From the NCBI GenBank assembly GCA_017508385.1, contig JAFVZB010000045.1, positions 1-52,189 of the forward strand: DNA of 52,189 nucleotides, in the 5' to 3' direction. This document shows positions 49,504 through 52,189 of this stretch, piece by piece. The translations under genes were made by a program, and so were the position numbers. Below the pieces are notes generated by a model. That model was not told the origin of the DNA. It worked only from the letters and a program-made list of their open reading frames with translations, and made no database searches. Source of the DNA: Lentisphaeria bacterium (lineage in GTDB: Bacteria > Verrucomicrobiota > Lentisphaeria > Victivallales > Victivallaceae). The stretch's first letter is position 1. The number at the start of each line of letters is the position of its first letter.

Positions 49504-49529
49504 CCGCAGTTCGGACTTGCGGCTTTTTT
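49504..49529 (+). terminator. Weak terminator-like hairpin
   Basis: CCGCA (49504-49508) and TGCGG (49518-49522) form a short stem followed by CTTTTTT. No rightward gene lies upstream, so it may only insulate the GNAT gene from readthrough. Confidence 0.25.
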
Positions 49530-49539
49530 CATCAGAAGA

Positions 49540-49567
49540 TTGAATTTCTTTTGAAGAATGTTATATT
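49540..49567 (+). promoter_or_regulatory. Promoter of the GNAT gene
   Basis: TTGAAT (49540-49545) and TATATT (49562-49567) are separated by 16 bp, about 33 bp upstream of the start codon. Confidence 0.5.
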
Positions 49568-49599
49568 ATAGTAAATAATTTGCAAGGTGAGGTATATGC

Positions 49600-50097
49600 A
49601 TGAAAGAAAAATTGTTTATCCGTCCATTTGTCGAGCCTGACGCCACGGCTGTTCAAAATATTATTCACAGAGGATTGCGGGAGATCAACGGCAAAGATTA
49701 TCCGGCAGAACTCATTGAAGAATATTGTGCATGTTTCACACTTGAAAAAATCAAAAGTCAGGCGGATACCGCGCACATGTATGTTGCCGTATCGGATGAA
49801 AAGATTGTCGGTACCGGCTCGATTGCACCTTATTGGGGGAGCGAAAAAGAAAGTATCCTGCTGACCATTTATGTTCTCCCAGAAATGATCGGGCAGGGCA
49901 TCGGCAGTGCCATCATCAACGCATTGGAACAGGACGAATACTTTTTGCGGGCAAACCGTATAGAAATCCCCTCATCAATTACAGCGGTAAAGTTTTATCA
50001 GAAAATGGGCTATGAGTTCAAAAGCGGCATGATTCCGGATGATGAGGGAATCATCAGCATGGAAAAATTCAGGAATGTCAAACTTAAATCACGCTGA
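49600..50097 (+). CDS. GNAT-family N-acetyltransferase
   Basis: A 165-aa single GNAT domain. The acetyl-CoA-binding motif A is readable (LTIYVLPEMIGQGIGSAIINALEQ), followed by the C-terminal AVKFYQKMGYEF of motif B. The N-terminal FIRPFVEPDATAVQNIIHRGL is typical. The acceptor (small molecule or protein) cannot be told. AGGTGAGG precedes the start. It is a single-gene unit with its own promoter and a hairpin behind it. Confidence 0.88.
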   Translation: MKEKLFIRPFVEPDATAVQNIIHRGLREINGKDYPAELIEEYCACFTLEKIKSQADTAHMYVAVSDEKIVGTGSIAPYWGSEKESILLTIYVLPEMIGQGIGSAIINALEQDEYFLRANRIEIPSSITAVKFYQKMGYEFKSGMIPDDEGIISMEKFRNVKLKSR

Positions 50098-50107
50098 AGA
50101 AATAATC

Positions 50108-50134
50108 AGGCGGCAGGAAAAAATCCGGCCGCCT
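50108..50134. terminator. Hairpin between GNAT and repeat-protein genes
   Basis: AGGCGGC (50108-50114) and GCCGCCT (50128-50134) form a perfect 7-bp stem, with a short T-run on the plus side (TTT). It lies between two convergent genes 10-11 bp from each stop and could serve both. Confidence 0.55.
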
Positions 50135-50144
50135 TTGTGAATTT

Positions 50145-50954
50145 TTATTCAGTTGCGTTTGCAAAATCTTCTTTCGTTGCCAGTCCGAAATGGCGCATAT
50201 ATATCGCATCAGACTTAGTTGCATTGGCTATCCACGAGGGAATCTTATCCGCAAAATCTTCTTTTTTTGCAAATTTACTGCGAATCATCCTTACTGCGCT
50301 GGGCATATCAGCATCAGCAATCCATTGCGGAATCTTGTCTGCAAAATCTTCTCTGACGGCAAAATTTTCTAATACCATTATTCCGGCAGATTTAAGATCG
50401 GCATCAGCAATCCATTGCGGAATCTTGTCTGTGAAATCATCTCTGACGGCAAGATCTGCCATCAACAGTGCCAGCCCATCAAAAAAAGTTGCTTTGGCTA
50501 TCCAACCTGGAATCCTGTCTTTGAAAACATTTTTATCAGCCAGAGATTCTTTCACCAGAGCTGAAGCCGAAATTGCGTCCGCATTGGTTATCCACTGAGG
50601 GATCCTGTCTGCGAAATCATTTTTGTCTGCAAATTTGCAGCGTATCAACTCAGCCGCCATACACGGGTCTGCGTTTTCGATAAACGTGCGAATCTTTTCT
50701 GTCAAATCATCTTTCGTCACCAGGTTTTCATACAGATAACTTTGCAATTCATACGGTTCAGCCTCATCGATCCATTTGGAGATTTTTTCTGCGAAATCCT
50801 GTTTGGTTGCCAATCCGTTATCCATCAATTCCGCTGCCAATTCCGGACTGGCATCTGCCATTAATTTTTTCAGTTTTTCCTCGTAATTTTCGTCATCTTC
50901 ATTGAGAACGACTCTGGGGTTTACACAATGTAATACTGTACTCTTTCGATTCAT
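50145..50954 (-). CDS. Protein of eight tandem 30-residue repeats, family not recognised
   Basis: A 269-aa cytoplasmic protein starting at 50954 behind AAGGAG. After a 22-residue lead-in it consists of eight repeats of exactly 30 residues. The core pattern is D-F-A-D-K-I-P-x-W-I-A-x-A-D, then about ten variable residues containing A-x-x-M/L, then F/L-A-x-K-E/D. Each unit should form two short helices, making a solenoid. The variable positions (the xxSAxxM segment) differ in every repeat while the DFADKIPQWI part is almost constant. There is no signal peptide or catalytic motif. It is likely a binding scaffold. It does not match ankyrin, TPR, HEAT or Sel1 patterns. Confidence 0.7.
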   Translation of the reverse strand: MNRKSTVLHCVNPRVVLNEDDENYEEKLKKLMADASPELAAELMDNGLATKQDFAEKISKWIDEAEPYELQSYLYENLVTKDDLTEKIRTFIENADPCMAAELIRCKFADKNDFADRIPQWITNADAISASALVKESLADKNVFKDRIPGWIAKATFFDGLALLMADLAVRDDFTDKIPQWIADADLKSAGIMVLENFAVREDFADKIPQWIADADMPSAVRMIRSKFAKKEDFADKIPSWIANATKSDAIYMRHFGLATKEDFANATE

Positions 50955-51070
50955 AGAATAGCTCCTTGTTGTTAATTCAGTTAATCTTGTCAGGCAGACG
51001 TATCTGTTATAAGGTTGAAGTATCGGAAATTTCCGTTGTAAAATCAACTTTATTCAGATTTTAATACCTG

Positions 51071-51098
51071 CATATACTATATACTACCGGCATTGCAA
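51071..51098 (-). promoter_or_regulatory. Possible promoter of the 30-residue-repeat protein gene
   Basis: On the minus strand, TTGCAA (51098-51093) and TATATG (51076-51071) are 16 bp apart, about 115 bp before the start codon. Confidence 0.35.
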
Positions 51099-51450
51099 AA
51101 TTTTTTACACAATTTTTTATTTTGCATCATTTTTCAGACAAAAAATTCCGTATGCGCATCCGCAGTTTACTATCTGAATTTCACGCAACGAGCGCAACGG
51201 TTATTATCCACCACTGAGCAAGCCGGAATTTTTAAGCGTGAAATCATTAAGAACTTCTGTTACAAACCGTCGAAGAGGCAAAAAATGGCGGCTCGCTTTT
51301 TTATCGCTCCCCGCCATTCTGAAACGCATTTTGAGGCAGAAACTTCAGAATTTCGCTGTGAAATAAACTTCTGAAAATCGCTTTACTTGCAGCCGGAAAA
51401 ACTCAGAGCAGTTACCGCAAAGCATACTGAAATTTTTAATTTAAAGTTTT
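51099..51450. other. Intergenic stretch with two unexplained hairpins
   Basis: No convincing gene is visible here. AATGGCGG (51284-51291) and CCGCCATT (51311-51318) form an 8-bp stem with a 19-nt loop. About 30 bp further on, TTCAGAA and TTCTGAA arms enclose an inner TTTC/GAAA pair (about 51345-51376). A 93-codon rightward frame (51093-51374) has no ribosome-binding site and random-looking composition. The hairpins may end the leftward two-gene unit at 51451 or belong to a short RNA; neither is shown. Confidence 0.35.
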
Positions 51451-51972
51451 TCAATACTCCACTTGCAAATAATACCAGTTAGGGACAAGTTTCCGGTAAA
51501 CGGTTACTTTCTCTGCCATTGGAAACATCTCTTTTTGCGGCAAAGCATCATCAGAAATATAAACGATCCGTTTTTCATATCTTGTCAATATGGATTCCCC
51601 GTGCAGAAAGCCGATAACTGTGCGCTGTTCCGTCCGGGAAATAAGATTTTCTTCTGCCGGATTTTTAATCACTTCCTGCCATTTATTATGGTTGCCAAGA
51701 TAGGTGATTTGAGCGTTCCAGATGTGCCACGGCAACGGCAAAAACTGCAATGTTATCGCAAGGAAAACACAGCAAAGCGGAATAAAAGCAAAATACCGAT
51801 TCCGTTTCTTTTTGCGAAATGATTTGACCAACAGAATAATCGCCCCAACAGCCCCCGCCAGCCATAGAATCACCAATAACGGCAGAAATATGAGCGTTGA
51901 CAAAGAATCAAAGAGCAGTATTGCAATATTGCATAAAAGAAAAAGAATGTAAACGATATTCCAAACGATCAT
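51451..51972 (-). CDS. Small membrane protein, function unknown
   Basis: A 173-aa protein with three hydrophobic segments (about residues 4-22, 25-49 and 62-80), a basic loop RKKKRNR between the second and third, and a soluble C-terminal domain of about 90 residues (IGFLHGESILTRYEKRIVYIS). I recognise no family. The start overlaps the stop of the next gene to the right as ATGA, so both are translated from the same message and may work together. Confidence 0.55.
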   Translation of the reverse strand: MIVWNIVYILFLLCNIAILLFDSLSTLIFLPLLVILWLAGAVGAIILLVKSFRKKKRNRYFAFIPLCCVFLAITLQFLPLPWHIWNAQITYLGNHNKWQEVIKNPAEENLISRTEQRTVIGFLHGESILTRYEKRIVYISDDALPQKEMFPMAEKVTVYRKLVPNWYYLQVEY

Positions 51973-52189
51973 TTTTTCACCACATCAAACCACAGCCAAG
52001 TCGGAGATGAGATGGTTTCTGTGTTTCCTTGTTCATCTTGATAAAATCTGATATCTCCGACCATCTGTATCATTGGCACTTCTTCCCGGAAAAGCATTTT
52101 ATTATCAGATTGCCGGTAAATATAAAGACATCCGGATTTATCGCTGCTGCTGCCCGGACTCATTGGCATCAATGACTCTCTGAAATAAT
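51969..52189 (-). CDS. C-terminal end of an unidentified gene (runs off the window)
   Basis: The reading frame is open from the right edge of the window to the stop at 51969, so only about the last 72 residues are visible. They include GCLYIYRQSDNKMLFREEV and a terminal WLWFDVVKK. A start inside the window is possible (ATG codons near 52169), but the frame stays open to the edge and no ribosome-binding site is seen, so a longer protein is more likely. The stop overlaps the membrane-protein start by 4 nt. Confidence 0.45.
   Translation of the reverse strand, partial: YFRESLMPMSPGSSSDKSGCLYIYRQSDNKMLFREEVPMIQMVGDIRFYQDEQGNTETISSPTWLWFDVVKK

Noticed and set aside
50145..50954. 90-bp DNA repeats as a CRISPR-like array
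   Set aside because: The period equals 30 codons in one open frame with a good ribosome-binding site, so it is a coding repeat.
51093..51374. 93-codon rightward frame
   Set aside because: It has no ribosome-binding site, no recognisable domain and contains the hairpins of an intergenic region.

Overview
The window looks like a chromosomal piece from a member of the PVC superphylum, most likely a gut-type Lentisphaerota (Victivallis-like) bacterium. This is inferred from gene content: an exosortase/EPS locus, a MurA with Asp in place of the catalytic Cys (as in Chlamydiae), a GntR regulator fused to a solute-binding domain, and several glycoside hydrolases. There is no rRNA, tRNA, CRISPR array or transposase in the window. 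Recurrent promoters read as TTGaaa, a 16-17 bp spacer, then TATATT.

Region 1 (1-9.3 kb) is branched-chain amino acid and pantothenate synthesis. ilvE and panC run leftward. ilvB-ilvN-ilvC-ilvD-ilvA run rightward and supply the route from threonine and pyruvate to the branched-chain oxo acids; PanC uses the product of the valine branch. Upstream of ilvB are two consecutive attenuator modules, each a short Ile/Val-rich leader peptide followed by an intrinsic terminator. The region also carries four copies of a 120-bp imperfect palindromic repeat, one in front of each of panC, ilvB, ilvC and ilvA. Three of them are flanked by direct duplications of the adjacent gene-start or upstream sequence, so the repeats look like inserted, ERIC-like elements.

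Region 2 (9.3-24.5 kb) is mixed. It holds a GH5-like glycosidase with murA, a three-gene GlpABC-like glycerol-3-phosphate dehydrogenase operon (FAD enzyme with BFD-type iron-sulfur domain, second flavoprotein, DUF1667 protein), a small membrane protein, an autoregulated-looking GntR/solute-binding fusion with a 583-aa TIM-barrel-like protein, a cytosolic 5'-nucleotidase behind a GATase-like lipoprotein, a 17-repeat Sel1 protein and a serine beta-lactamase-fold lipoprotein.

Region 3 (24.5-49.4 kb) is one leftward set of 21 genes with no gap above 33 bp and mostly 4-nt ATGA overlaps, apparently driven by a single promoter near 49.4 kb. It starts with two paralogous secreted proteins ending in a PSGQPLPG motif, a membrane helix and a basic tail. 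Next come a TPR protein, an exosortase, an EpsI-like protein and a complete polysaccharide assembly set: priming sugar transferase, Wzc-like protein without a P-loop, Wza, Wzy, Wzx, five glycosyltransferases, a STAS protein, an alkaline-phosphatase-superfamily enzyme and a GH9 hydrolase. The reading is an exopolysaccharide machine coupled to an exosortase that anchors its own two surface substrates.

Region 4 (49.5-52.2 kb) has a GNAT acetyltransferase, a protein built from eight 30-residue repeats that I do not recognise, and a two-gene fragment running off the right end.
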